A stretch of DNA of 64,000 nucleotides, taken from the NCBI GenBank assembly GCA_016712225.1, contig JADJRL010000003.1, positions 889,001 through 953,000 on the forward strand. Reading direction: 5' to 3'. This document shows positions 26,238-36,496 of the stretch, one piece after another. A program made the position numbers and the translations under genes. Every line of letters starts with the position of its first letter. Positions within the stretch are counted from its first letter, which is position 1. The notes below the pieces were generated by a model, which was not told the origin of the DNA, searched no databases, and saw only the letters and a program-made list of their open reading frames with translations. Source of the stretch: Candidatus Defluviibacterium haderslevense. Its GTDB lineage: Bacteria > Bacteroidota > Bacteroidia > Chitinophagales > Saprospiraceae.

Positions 26238-28022
26238 GTGATCCGGAATATAATTTGGTTTTTAATAGCACTCTTTTCAATTATACTTTTCTGGCTCTGG
26301 AAAAAAATGTCACTCCTTCCACTCTGGGGACATTTACCTCTTGCTGTATTTGTATTATCATGGGGTGTTTTTTTATTGCTTTTGGTCCAACTAAAATATA
26401 AGGATAAAGCATCACACCAATTAATCTTGCTCTCTATTTTATCAGGTGTTGTCTTAGCATTAGGATTTCCTCCATTACCATTAACGCCTGTTTTATTTGT
26501 TGGTTTTATACCCTTGTTCATCCTTTTTAAAAAAATTAAAACCGAAGAATTAAATTATCACTCGTGGTTTTTTGTGTTCAATGCATTTGTGATATGGAAT
26601 ATTTTAACAACTTATTGGGTTGCCAATGCATCGTTTGTCCCTGGTATCGTTGCTATTTGGTTAAATTCATTTTTCATGACCATTCCATGGTTAGGCGCCA
26701 TCAGAATAGGTAAGAGATTGCCTAAATGGAGGTGGATTTCTTTTATTATATTTTGGTTGTGCTTTGAATGGATCCATTTAAATTGGGAAATGTCTTGGCC
26801 CTGGTTGACATTGGGAAATGCATGGGCCGCTCTTCCACAATGTATTCAATGGTATGAATATACAGGTGTTTTTGGAGGTGGTGTTTGGGTCTTGGGAGTT
26901 AATGTGTTACTTTATTATCTTTTTTTTGATTCTAATCATTTTACATTCAATATCATCTGGATTCGCCAAAAATTATTTTCTAAGTTGGGTGTTGCCTCAC
27001 TTATAGTTATAATTCTACCATTTATAGTTTCCATGTTTTTATGGTTTAATTTCAAGGAAACAGGGACTACTGTTGAAGTGGGCGTTGTCCAACCTAATTA
27101 CGAGCCTCATTATGAAAAATTTAAAATACCGGAAGACCAACAATTATTTCAAATCGAAAAATTAGCTGCTGCTGCTGTTACGCCTAATACAAAATTTGTT
27201 ATTTTTCCAGAGACCAGTTTTGGAGAAGTTGGAGGTGTTATTAGAAAAAACAACATCAATCAAGATCCTCGCATTATCAGATTATTTGATTTTATGATAG
27301 CACATTATAATGTGCCCATTGTAACAGGAATTACAAGCCTCAATGATATTCCGGCAGATCAATTACCGACAAAATTTTCACGTGCATATAGAGATAGCGA
27401 TCCACCACAATATTACGAAATTGAAAATGCTGCCATTATATTAAAAGCTAAAGAGGAACCCATTCCTTTATATCGCAAATCTAAATTGGTACCGGGAGCA
27501 GAAATCTTTCCCTATAAAAATATTTTGCCTTTTTTAAAGCCACTCGTTGATCAATTAGGCGGAACGACTGCAGGTCTGGCTACTCAAGAAAAAAGAATGG
27601 TCTTTGAATCCAACACATTAAAAATTGCTCCAGTCATTTGTTACGAATCCATATATGGTCAATTCGTTAGGGGGTATATTAACCTTGGAGCCCAGGCGAT
27701 TTTTATTATGACTAACGATGGATGGTGGGATGATACACCCGGTTACAAACAGCATTTAGCTTTTGGTGCTTTAAGGGCCATTGAATTCAGAAAACCAGTA
27801 ATCCGATCTGCAAATACCGGTATTTCTTGTTTTATCAATGCCCGCGGCCAAGTAAGCCATGCAACTAAATATGGTAAAGAAGCCGGATTCTATGCTAATT
27901 GTACCTTTTCAGATGTAAAGACTGTCTATGCATATACAGGCGATTGGATAGCCTATCTTGCTTTAATTCTTGGAGCAACTATGATCTTGTACTCCTTCTT
28001 CCTAAGATTTACAAAAAATTAA
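26238..28022 (+). CDS. lnt: Apolipoprotein N-acyltransferase
   Basis: A 594-residue inner-membrane enzyme starting at GTG. Residues 1 to about 275 hold the N-terminal membrane helices. The rest is a nitrilase-fold domain with the Glu-Lys-Cys catalytic set: Glu in VIFPETSFGE, Lys in YRKSKLVPGAE and Cys in APVICYESIYG. The later stretch MTNDGWWDDTPGYKQHL and FRKPVIRSANTGIS are also family hallmarks. It adds the third acyl chain to lipoproteins, many of which are encoded in this window. It is somewhat longer than the E. coli enzyme (512), mainly at the N terminus. Confidence 0.93.
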   Translation: MIRNIIWFLIALFSIILFWLWKKMSLLPLWGHLPLAVFVLSWGVFLLLLVQLKYKDKASHQLILLSILSGVVLALGFPPLPLTPVLFVGFIPLFILFKKIKTEELNYHSWFFVFNAFVIWNILTTYWVANASFVPGIVAIWLNSFFMTIPWLGAIRIGKRLPKWRWISFIIFWLCFEWIHLNWEMSWPWLTLGNAWAALPQCIQWYEYTGVFGGGVWVLGVNVLLYYLFFDSNHFTFNIIWIRQKLFSKLGVASLIVIILPFIVSMFLWFNFKETGTTVEVGVVQPNYEPHYEKFKIPEDQQLFQIEKLAAAAVTPNTKFVIFPETSFGEVGGVIRKNNINQDPRIIRLFDFMIAHYNVPIVTGITSLNDIPADQLPTKFSRAYRDSDPPQYYEIENAAIILKAKEEPIPLYRKSKLVPGAEIFPYKNILPFLKPLVDQLGGTTAGLATQEKRMVFESNTLKIAPVICYESIYGQFVRGYINLGAQAIFIMTNDGWWDDTPGYKQHLAFGALRAIEFRKPVIRSANTGISCFINARGQVSHATKYGKEAGFYANCTFSDVKTVYAYTGDWIAYLALILGATMILYSFFLRFTKN

Positions 28023-28052
28023 TTTTGGAAATTATTTATTAAGTAAATCTAA

Positions 28053-29036
28053 TTACTGTTGATTCATTTCTTCAACGTGGTTCATCGGTTTGGTATTGGT
28101 ATTCTTGCGTGAACCCATAATATCAAAAGATAAACTCAATTCATGCGACCCGTTGTTAAATGTTTGGAATGTTTGATAAGTTTGATCATAAGAGTAATAC
28201 ACTCTTAATCGATCTATTCGAACACCACCTAAAAATGAAACTCTACTATCTGATGGTCCAAAACTATAAGTAAATCCAGCGTATAACCGATCATCCAACA
28301 TTTTAGCCAGTATATTAAGGTCAGTTCCAAAAGGAACATCGCTCACTTTACGCAACAGAATAGATGGTTCAAGGCTTACTCTATATTCAGGAACATCCCA
28401 TGTAGCCCCAAAAAATCCTATAAAATTAAAAGGCTTATCACCATCTAATTTTTTATTATCCAATCGGGTCAATACGATTTGAGGAAGGGTAATACCTAAT
28501 TTGAATTTATTCCCAAACTCAGCCCAAAATCCCAGATCCGCTCCAAAAAACTTTTCTCCTTCTACTGATTCATTGATCAAGACATCAGGTCCTTCATGTA
28601 AGGGATCTGTAATGACTTCATTGCCCAATTTATATTGGTTATATGTTCCGGATAATCCCAATCCCATTTTATTATTTTCTCCGGCACTAAAGTGGTAAGC
28701 ATAATTAGCTTGTCCAACAAATCGACTTGCAGCGCCATAACTTTCAGAATAAATCAATCCACCTAGGCCCATATTCTTAACCGGGGAGCCGTTAATTCCA
28801 AGGGTTATAGCTTTTGGAGAATCATCGAAACCAGCCCAATGATTTCTAAAATTAAACAATAATCTGTTCACATTTTCAAATCCAGTATGTGCAGGATTAA
28901 TGACAAATGGATTCAAGTGGTAATGATTATATACTGCTGGTATAATTAATGATTTAGTATAATCTTGTCCAGATAACCCAATTGAAAAAGAGTAACATAG
29001 AACAACAAAAAGCGTGTATTTATTTATAAGTCTCAT
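28053..29036 (-). CDS. PorP/SprF-family type IX secretion membrane protein
   Basis: A 327-residue outer-membrane protein with signal 1-23 (ends IGLSGQ). The typical opening is NHYHLNPFVINPAHTGF, with FRNHWAGFDDSPKAITLGI shortly after, and YSYDQTYQTFQTFNNGSHEL near the C terminus. In PorP/SprF proteins this is followed by a beta-barrel. Members anchor type IX secreted adhesins with type B C-terminal domains to the surface. The gene follows a type B cargo gene (29064-32159) after 27 bases, the classic pairing. Confidence 0.92.
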   Translation of the reverse strand: MRLINKYTLFVVLCYSFSIGLSGQDYTKSLIIPAVYNHYHLNPFVINPAHTGFENVNRLLFNFRNHWAGFDDSPKAITLGINGSPVKNMGLGGLIYSESYGAASRFVGQANYAYHFSAGENNKMGLGLSGTYNQYKLGNEVITDPLHEGPDVLINESVEGEKFFGADLGFWAEFGNKFKLGITLPQIVLTRLDNKKLDGDKPFNFIGFFGATWDVPEYRVSLEPSILLRKVSDVPFGTDLNILAKMLDDRLYAGFTYSFGPSDSRVSFLGGVRIDRLRVYYSYDQTYQTFQTFNNGSHELSLSFDIMGSRKNTNTKPMNHVEEMNQQ

Positions 29037-29063
29037 TTTCTTACTTTTTTTTATTGAATAAAA

Positions 29064-32000
29064 TTATCTAACTATGGTCACTGTTCCTTTGTAATAAACA
29101 TCATTTTTACCGGCTTCCTTAATAACAAGTACCCACATATAAGTTCCTTCATTGAGTGGTTCACCGGCAGCATTTACACCGTTCCAGGTATTTAGATAAT
29201 CAACTGCTGCATAAACCAATTTACCCCAGCGATCATAGATGTTTAAAGTATTATTGTATTTTTCAATACAAGAAATAACAAAATTCTCATTGTAGTTATC
29301 TCCATTTGGAGAAATCGCCAATCTTCCACTAAAGCAATCTGCCGGAGGGACAACATCATCACACACAGTAAATGTTTCATTAGCGGTACAACCATTCGCA
29401 TCGGTCACTTTAACGGAACATGCTCCGGAGACAAGATCATTAACTGATGCCGTGGTAGCTCCATTGCACCATTCATATTGATAGGGCTTAGTTCCTCCCG
29501 AAACTATAGCTTCATACTTTCCATCAGCAGCTGTTCCATCTGTAGCACATGCCAACCTTTTTACAGTAATTTGTATAGCATTCGTTGCGGTTATGGTAGC
29601 CCTTCCGGTATTTGTTTTACCGCCAGCGTCCGTTACTGTTACTGTATATATACCAGAACACAATTGATCAGCAATATTCGAATTTAAATTTGCATTATGT
29701 GACCATTTGTATGTGAATGGCGCTGATCCACCAATTACAGATGCTATTAATTTTCCATCGCATATACCGCTGCAGCTTATATTTTTATCAACAGTTACAT
29801 TAACTGTTATCTTACTCGTATCCGTACACATAGGAATAATGATTTCAGTGCATTGAACACATTTGTTGGCGTCAGTTACACATAATACATAGGTTCCTTT
29901 AGGTACATTAACGAGTGGAATTGCAGTACTTACAGTGACGTTTGAACTGTTTTTCCAGGCATAGGTATAGGATGGTGTACCATTGGTTACACTTACAGCA
30001 GCTCCACCATTACCGGTACCACAATCAGGTGTAATTGAGGTAACTGAAATACTTATTTTTGTTGGTTCAGTTAGGATATACGTAGCTACTGATACCGAAT
30101 CATTCGCATCTGTTACTGTTACAGAATAGGTTCCGGCGCATAAACTGTCAATGGTTATTGAAGTCTCATTGGGAACACTCCATTTGTATTTATAAGGGAT
30201 AGCTCCTCCTTCAGTATCTACTCTTAACTTTCCTAAGCAATCACCAAAACACTTACTAGAATCTATTTTGACAATTTTTGCTATAAGTTTGCTCACTGGA
30301 CAATTAATTCTAAACGTATCCACATTGACACATCCCTTACTATCAGTAACGCTTACTGCATAATTACCACAAGCTCTTGGTCCCAAATCTTCTGTCGTCA
30401 TTAATACTGTATTGTTTCCTACCCTGAACCACTTAAATGTGTAAGATGGCATACCTCCACTTGGTGTAATATTGATAACCCCATTATTTTTTGGAGGATC
30501 TGTTTCGTGCGTTACGGTAGCTTGAATTGTAATAGGCGTTGCATCTACGATAGTTACTTCTGAACTGGTCACCATAGTATTAGAAACCATGTCTGTCACT
30601 TTTAATCGGTATTTACCAGCACAAAGATTAGTTGGATCCTTAACAGTAGAAACTGTATTATTAGTCGCCTGATCTATCCATGCGTATTTATAACTCTTGG
30701 AGCCTCCGGTCACATTAGCAGTGGCTGTTCCATTACAAACACCAAAACAACTAATATCCGTTTTACCTAATATTACTACTGCCATCGGTGTATCCGCAGG
30801 TTTGCATTTAACGGTAATTAATCCATCACCAATGATTATCTGTGGTTCAGGATCTACACAATCAGAGGTAAATTCAAGATCACCGTTTAGTGGAATAATA
30901 TTGAGTTTAGTCGTCGAAGTACAAGGAACGATGACATCAAAACAAATATCGAACATCGATGTCCCTTTTCCTAAAGTCTGAGGTCCAAAAGAACCGTTGT
31001 CCCATAAAATATTAATCGTGTCATTAGTCTTTATAATCAATGAGGTTTGGACGTTTTTGAGAATAATATTGTCAATACGTTTAAATCTCAATTTTGTGCT
31101 GTCATACTTAATAGCATATTGGAAACTTTCAATACAGGTAAAATCATCTACATAAATGGGTACACAGAATTCTGAATTCTCAATGGCGCTTGTATCTCTG
31201 GTATATAATTTAAGTGTCGTTTTGGTCTCACATACGGTTACTTTTCCATTATCTACTACATGCTTCAATACGCCATTTGCATCTTCTATGGAGATAGGTC
31301 TGCCCGGTACATCCACAAAGCTAACATTTGTAAAGCTTCCTACAGTCCCAATGGGTGTGAAGCAAATTTCAAATATCACCTGATCATCCGGAACTGTTAC
31401 GGCTAACCCTGTACCAGATTCCCAGATCCAACCCAACTCTGTACTATCAGCACTGAGACTGAAAGAACCTGTACCCAGTCCTTGAAGATTTATGGCTTGA
31501 ACACCACTATATCTGGCGATGCTTTTATCCCATTTCAGGGTTGCTTGCATGGCGTCTATTTTAACGAAATTTCTCACGCTTACTTTTAGACAACCTACTG
31601 TGTTTTTTGGTATACATTCTTCAGATGCAATTAAACTAACATCTGTCTTTGGTGCACTGGTACAAGAAGCTCCGTTAATTTTAACTTTACCAGCTATAGA
31701 TGTGGTTGGTATGTTTTTACCATCATTTTCTATAATGTCTATGGTCTTCGGTGTATTGGATAAATTAACAAAAGAAGAGTCGCATTCCTTACCGATGAGC
31801 TTAAATCTCAAACCAAAAAGGACCGTTCCATTCGGTAAATTTAATGAATCCCCGCTTGATCTATTCCAAGAACATCCTATTTGCCCATTTTTAAATACAA
31901 AAGGACCGGTTTTATGATCTCCAAAGTTAGCATCAATATAATCAATATGTCTGTTGACAATATCAACGAATTCTAGCACAGCTGAATCATAGGACATAGA

Positions 32001-32159
32001 ATACTCTGTGGCAGAAACCTTCAAAAAATTATCAACGCTAACATTTACAGTGACGATATCGCCCTTGTTGGCATTGGCATTTGCAAATTTAAACACCAAT
32101 TGAGCAAAGCTGCTTGCAACTGATAAATAACATAATGAAAATAAAACTAACTTTTTCAT
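29064..32159 (-). CDS. Type IX secreted surface protein: three cohesin-like domains, six SprB repeats, type B sorting domain
   Basis: A 1031-residue protein with signal 1-19. Residues of about 20-160, 170-310 and 315-455 are three cohesin-like beta domains, each with the pattern ...VNVSVDNF...YDSAVLEF... Six SprB repeats follow (about 460-930), each with a C-x-G/G-G-x-x-P/S-Y-x-Y-x-W core (e.g. GGTKPYQYEWCNGATT) and a YxVxVTDAxGC end. The last 90 residues are the gliding-motility-associated (CHU_C) domain: ISPNGDNYNENFVI, IYDRWGKLVY, LNEGTYMWVL. It would be secreted through the type IX system and held by the PorP/SprF partner just downstream. Cohesin-like domains normally bind dockerins, and a dockerin-like module is present in the next gene upstream. 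Confidence 0.88.
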   Translation of the reverse strand: MKKLVLFSLCYLSVASSFAQLVFKFANANANKGDIVTVNVSVDNFLKVSATEYSMSYDSAVLEFVDIVNRHIDYIDANFGDHKTGPFVFKNGQIGCSWNRSSGDSLNLPNGTVLFGLRFKLIGKECDSSFVNLSNTPKTIDIIENDGKNIPTTSIAGKVKINGASCTSAPKTDVSLIASEECIPKNTVGCLKVSVRNFVKIDAMQATLKWDKSIARYSGVQAINLQGLGTGSFSLSADSTELGWIWESGTGLAVTVPDDQVIFEICFTPIGTVGSFTNVSFVDVPGRPISIEDANGVLKHVVDNGKVTVCETKTTLKLYTRDTSAIENSEFCVPIYVDDFTCIESFQYAIKYDSTKLRFKRIDNIILKNVQTSLIIKTNDTINILWDNGSFGPQTLGKGTSMFDICFDVIVPCTSTTKLNIIPLNGDLEFTSDCVDPEPQIIIGDGLITVKCKPADTPMAVVILGKTDISCFGVCNGTATANVTGGSKSYKYAWIDQATNNTVSTVKDPTNLCAGKYRLKVTDMVSNTMVTSSEVTIVDATPITIQATVTHETDPPKNNGVINITPSGGMPSYTFKWFRVGNNTVLMTTEDLGPRACGNYAVSVTDSKGCVNVDTFRINCPVSKLIAKIVKIDSSKCFGDCLGKLRVDTEGGAIPYKYKWSVPNETSITIDSLCAGTYSVTVTDANDSVSVATYILTEPTKISISVTSITPDCGTGNGGAAVSVTNGTPSYTYAWKNSSNVTVSTAIPLVNVPKGTYVLCVTDANKCVQCTEIIIPMCTDTSKITVNVTVDKNISCSGICDGKLIASVIGGSAPFTYKWSHNANLNSNIADQLCSGIYTVTVTDAGGKTNTGRATITATNAIQITVKRLACATDGTAADGKYEAIVSGGTKPYQYEWCNGATTASVNDLVSGACSVKVTDANGCTANETFTVCDDVVPPADCFSGRLAISPNGDNYNENFVISCIEKYNNTLNIYDRWGKLVYAAVDYLNTWNGVNAAGEPLNEGTYMWVLVIKEAGKNDVYYKGTVTIVR

Positions 32160-32200
32160 AATTTACTTGATTTCGGGAATATTCATTAATTAAATGTAGA

Positions 32201-32232
32201 CAAAGATATGAAGACTTTGTACAAGTGACCAA
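32201..32232 (-). promoter_or_regulatory. Bacteroidota-type promoter of the cohesin/SprB surface-protein operon
   Basis: On the minus strand TTG (32230-32232) is followed after 21 bases by TATCTTTG (32201-32208). The leader to the ATG at 32159 would be about 40 bases. It lies just beyond the terminator of the preceding gene, so this operon is transcribed on its own. Confidence 0.65.
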
Positions 32233-32323
32233 TAAATATGGTTATTTTTTATAATGTTTAATACTCAATTTGATTAAAAAAATCTAATTATTTTTTTACA
32301 ATTTTAAATGTTCATGCCAAAAA

Positions 32324-32352
32324 GCCTGATTGTGCGTTTAACACAATCAGGC
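32324..32352 (-). terminator. Rho-independent terminator of the HYR/dockerin gene
   Basis: A perfect 11-base-pair inverted repeat, GCCTGATTGTG (32324-32334) and CACAATCAGGC (32342-32352), with a 7-base loop. Read on the minus strand it is followed by TTTTT. It begins 30 bases after the stop of the gene ending at 32382. The opposite strand also has a short A/T run, so weak bidirectional action is possible. Confidence 0.85.
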
Positions 32353-32381
32353 AAAATAACATTGCATTTACTCCATCCTTA

Positions 32382-35300
32382 TCATCTGATAAGTACCATT
32401 TTTTTCGTCTCCGTGAAGTCATCCGTATTCATTTGAATATAGAAGACCCCTGTTTTTCCTATATCTGATCTGGATATAACCATTTCATTATATCCCTTAT
32501 TATAACTCTTTGTAATCGATTTTATAACCTTTCCATCCATTTCGTAGATATTAAATTGAACGATTTGGTTATTAGGTATATCAAAACCTACAACAGTTTG
32601 ATTTGAAAATGGATTTGGCTTGTTTTGAAATAAGTGTGAAATGGACTTAGTTGTCGCTTGATCACCAGGTTTATCAGATCTGAATTCTAGACGCAAATCT
32701 AATACTTCTACTTGAGAATCATACAACTCTGCGGCTAAATCTTTAGTGCTAAGCCCGATAACCTGACTTAATTGTAGATCTTCTTTGGCTACAAATACGA
32801 GATAAAACAATACTTCATCTGCTTTGACAAACTTACCTTCAGCATTTATATAACTCATTCTCAAATGATTATCTACCATAGCATAGTGATCGTCGGTCAT
32901 ATTTAATGATCCTTCTCTCATATTCTGGAAGGCTAATTTACCTTGATTCATTTCTAAACTCCATTGGAATCCACTAAGGTTAATAGCTTCAGATACTCTA
33001 ACTGGTATGATAACTTCCTCTCCTTTAGCAATTTTTGCATCTTGGATTAGAAATTCAATGGACGCATTCGTTCTCGTACCGGTAGCAGTTACTCCATTTG
33101 ATGCATTTGCATTTAAACTAACGTCTCCAATCTTAATACCATAAAAGTTGGTTTGCATTTGATTATTTCCGATGTGTGTATAATTCATCAACTCAGTAAA
33201 TGGAAATGGAGATACCGGATTAGGGAATGTAACATTTGTCGGAACAAATCTCCAGGATTGATTATTGGTATAACCTGCTATTTTTCCAAGAATCAATTTT
33301 CTAATTTCTACAATATCAGCTGCTGTAATTGTTTGACTATTATTAGCATCAGCTGCAATGTATTTGTATGGTGTATCGAATCGTTGTTGACCCAAAATAT
33401 GTCGTTGAATCATTAAGATATCTTGAGTAGAAACGCCATTTAAGAATCCTGTATTTTTTTCTGGTCTTACGGTATAATCAATACCTGCAATAGCAGAATT
33501 AAATTTGAATAAACCTGCTGGATCTGTATACGTAAGATTGCTTCCTAATGGGTTTTGTCTTTCTAGAAAAACAGACACATTATTTACACCTCTATTGTCT
33601 TCAGTAACTATTGTTCCTTGAACCGTCAATCCAGTAGGACATACTCCATTCGGGTCTTGAATTTCTAATGTTGTTTCACAATAATCAAAATTACCGGCTT
33701 CATCCACTACATAGATTCTAAGTATGTTTTTTCCTTTATTGCTGCAGTCAAAAACCAATGATTTAACAAACAATCCATTCACGTTGAAATAGTATTTCAA
33801 ACTATCTTTTGGAGTACAATTGTCTTCACTATTGATATTAAAATCTTTAGCCCATATCTCTATACTTTTTGAACTCGGCATGACCGTAGTGGTTATACTA
33901 CTGTTGCAATATGGTGTCGGTTTTTTACCATCTCTAACTGTTAGAAAATAAGTACAAACAGACTCGTTATTACATGCATCTTTAACCTTGAACGTTACTT
34001 TATGTTTTCCTATAGGATATACATTAGTTGCATTAGCTCCCAATCCATAATATGATGAATCTTTTCTACCATCATTGTATAAATCTATTTCATGATACCA
34101 TACCAAATCAACGGAATCCGTACAATCATCTTTTGCCAATCCAATTAAAGGAATATTTCCCTGACATCCAGGTCCAAAAATATCAACTGTAATATCTTTA
34201 CAATTACTTGAAAATACTGGTGGAACTGTATTAGAAACTTTTATGATTTGTTTCCAGGTCCAATATCCTTCTGTTAATGGATTATTCGGTTGGTAAACAC
34301 ACCAGTCTATAACAGTCCAGGTTCTAATAATCTTCAAACATGCATCAGGATCCAATGTAAATTCTTGATCAGTAGAGTTCACAAATATATTGGAACATTT
34401 ATCTTTACCATTAATAATTGGTTTACCCATTAACTCAGGTGTTAAAAATGGTTTCGCAATACATGTTGTATTATTAACTGTATCTCTAGGCCACTTAATG
34501 GTAATATTATTAGGTGTAAAATCATTTATTGTTATCGTTTGGATACAGAAACTAGTCAATCCTCCTGGATCACGAGCTTCAAATCTTCTGGTAATAGTTC
34601 CTCTTCCGCATTTAAGATCATAAGTCGGAGTTTCAGTAACAGTTACACCGCAACCATCATAAGCATATCCATCAATGGCATCACCTTTAGGTCCGTCATG
34701 ATTATAGTGTAAATCTACAATATTGATTTTTTTGCGATCCGCAGCATTAGCACGTACAGTTCCAAAAACTGATAAATCCGGATAATCAAATTCACAACTT
34801 ACTGTAATATTTGGTGGACAGAAAATAAATGGTGCAATCTTATCTTGAACAACAACCTCTACCATACAAGTATTACTATTACCTGCAACGTCCCAAACTC
34901 TCATGGCAACAAGGAGTGTTTTTCCTATGTCATCACAACAGAAATAGGCGTATGGACCAAATTGTCTTGAATTGATTGTATTTTTAAAAGTACTATCGCA
35001 AGGTACTCCATCGTCCATTCTTTTTACTTCAAAATAGTCTATGGCACAATTATCATGCGATCCATCATCAAAAGTATAAGCACCGATTTTAGCTGTTCCA
35101 TCAACCGTTAAACTCACTACAGTCTTTTGATCACACACTGCTGTTGGCGGTACTTGATCTTCTACCGTTACACGTATACAACAATCCGTTATATTACCAC
35201 ATTCATCAGTTCCTCTAAAGACTACTGTCGTATGTCCAAGTGGCAATCCTGATATTGAAAAATATCCATTTGGTAATTTTAAAATATTAGCTGTAGATGT

Positions 35301-36383
35301 ACCATTAAATGTACAAACACCATTTATAGTTAAAATAAAAGGTTTGTATCCTACCTGAAAAGTTACTCTGGAGCAATCTTTATATGTTGGTGGAACAAGA
35401 ACTACTGAACCTGTACAAGACCATACATCTGTGCTCACCGTTACATTCGGTTGACAAATTAATTCCGGTCCTTGATCATCCAATACTTTAATAATTTGGA
35501 AGTGTGTAAATATATTACTTCCTGAAGGTGCACACCAGTCTATAACCGTCCATTTTCTCAATACTTTGAATGTTTTTGGACAAACAGGTATAAGCTGATC
35601 TTCAAAGGTTACTGCGATTTTACACACACCCCATGATGGATATAAAGGATCGCCATCAACTAATGGAACACCAGAATATTTAGATAATGGAATGGTATCA
35701 AAATCTTTGCATGAATAAATGGTGTCTCTTGGCCAAAAAATATCTGATTCTTTGAATTTTTCGAAGTAAACACATTGTTCACATGTGTCAGATCTATTAC
35801 CACTTGCATCAGCATAATAATATACCACTGTTCGCTTTCCAATAATACTATCTAAAGGATTCTTGGTACAGTCAAACATGACAATATTGTCTGATAAAAC
35901 TACACGATTCACCCCACTGCAATTGTCAGTAACAATTGGTGAAATGAGATTAACCTGAAGCTTGTTACAGAATACGGTATCAGCAGGTGGACAAATAATT
36001 TGTGGTGGCAATTTATCCTCCACTATTATATGTCCCCAACAAGAATTGCCGTTTGAATAAACAGCCACTTGTAAAGTTTTACCTATATGCGATCCATCAA
36101 CTATCGGAGATGGCAATGGCAAACCATTGGTTCCAAAAACGACTACTGTATAATTACATGTTGGACTTGTTCCTTTGTCTTCAAGGATCATTTCCGGTGT
36201 AATTGTAGCAGAACAATTTTCGTCCAATGAAACTTGTACAAAGTCATCACAGGCTAATGGACATACTTGGGCACTAGCTGGAGCGCTTAGTATTAAAATA
36301 CTGAATAAAAGTCCAAAAAATAAACTCGGTTTCAGTTTGCGAGTTCGGACGTTAAAGGGTTTAGTAAACGTTTCCTTTTTCAT
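32382..36383 (-). CDS. Large type IX secreted protein: HYR-like repeats, dockerin-like and cohesin-like domains, type A sorting domain
   Basis: The preferred start is ATG 36383 (MKKETFTKPFN), giving 1333 residues; a start at 36422 would put 13 residues before the signal peptide, which ends at about 39 (APASAQ). Residues of about 40-910 are a run of Cys-containing Ig/HYR-like repeats, each with a D-x-x-P-P/KIAPFIFCPPNITVSC type linker. About 916-975 is a carboxypeptidase-regulatory-like domain (VQGTIVTEDNRGVNNVSVFLE, partly quoted). About 980-1035 is a dockerin-like pair (STQDILMIQRHILG and DANNSQTITAADIVEIRKL, the latter with Ca-binding spacing). About 1107-1236 is cohesin-like, and about 1248-1333 is a type A sorting domain (NKPNPFSNQTVVGFDIP). 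Probably a cell-surface adhesin or scaffold. Confidence 0.87.
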   Translation of the reverse strand: MKKETFTKPFNVRTRKLKPSLFFGLLFSILILSAPASAQVCPLACDDFVQVSLDENCSATITPEMILEDKGTSPTCNYTVVVFGTNGLPLPSPIVDGSHIGKTLQVAVYSNGNSCWGHIIVEDKLPPQIICPPADTVFCNKLQVNLISPIVTDNCSGVNRVVLSDNIVMFDCTKNPLDSIIGKRTVVYYYADASGNRSDTCEQCVYFEKFKESDIFWPRDTIYSCKDFDTIPLSKYSGVPLVDGDPLYPSWGVCKIAVTFEDQLIPVCPKTFKVLRKWTVIDWCAPSGSNIFTHFQIIKVLDDQGPELICQPNVTVSTDVWSCTGSVVLVPPTYKDCSRVTFQVGYKPFILTINGVCTFNGTSTANILKLPNGYFSISGLPLGHTTVVFRGTDECGNITDCCIRVTVEDQVPPTAVCDQKTVVSLTVDGTAKIGAYTFDDGSHDNCAIDYFEVKRMDDGVPCDSTFKNTINSRQFGPYAYFCCDDIGKTLLVAMRVWDVAGNSNTCMVEVVVQDKIAPFIFCPPNITVSCEFDYPDLSVFGTVRANAADRKKINIVDLHYNHDGPKGDAIDGYAYDGCGVTVTETPTYDLKCGRGTITRRFEARDPGGLTSFCIQTITINDFTPNNITIKWPRDTVNNTTCIAKPFLTPELMGKPIINGKDKCSNIFVNSTDQEFTLDPDACLKIIRTWTVIDWCVYQPNNPLTEGYWTWKQIIKVSNTVPPVFSSNCKDITVDIFGPGCQGNIPLIGLAKDDCTDSVDLVWYHEIDLYNDGRKDSSYYGLGANATNVYPIGKHKVTFKVKDACNNESVCTYFLTVRDGKKPTPYCNSSITTTVMPSSKSIEIWAKDFNINSEDNCTPKDSLKYYFNVNGLFVKSLVFDCSNKGKNILRIYVVDEAGNFDYCETTLEIQDPNGVCPTGLTVQGTIVTEDNRGVNNVSVFLERQNPLGSNLTYTDPAGLFKFNSAIAGIDYTVRPEKNTGFLNGVSTQDILMIQRHILGQQRFDTPYKYIAADANNSQTITAADIVEIRKLILGKIAGYTNNQSWRFVPTNVTFPNPVSPFPFTELMNYTHIGNNQMQTNFYGIKIGDVSLNANASNGVTATGTRTNASIEFLIQDAKIAKGEEVIIPVRVSEAINLSGFQWSLEMNQGKLAFQNMREGSLNMTDDHYAMVDNHLRMSYINAEGKFVKADEVLFYLVFVAKEDLQLSQVIGLSTKDLAAELYDSQVEVLDLRLEFRSDKPGDQATTKSISHLFQNKPNPFSNQTVVGFDIPNNQIVQFNIYEMDGKVIKSITKSYNKGYNEMVISRSDIGKTGVFYIQMNTDDFTETKKMVLIR

Positions 36384-36496
36384 TGTTTTTACTTTCGGTT
36401 TAAAGGATATAAAAAAATACAATCATTATTTTCAATTCATTAAAATGCATTAGATCCATTGATCTTAATACAAGTGTGTCAATTTAATTTTGTGAT

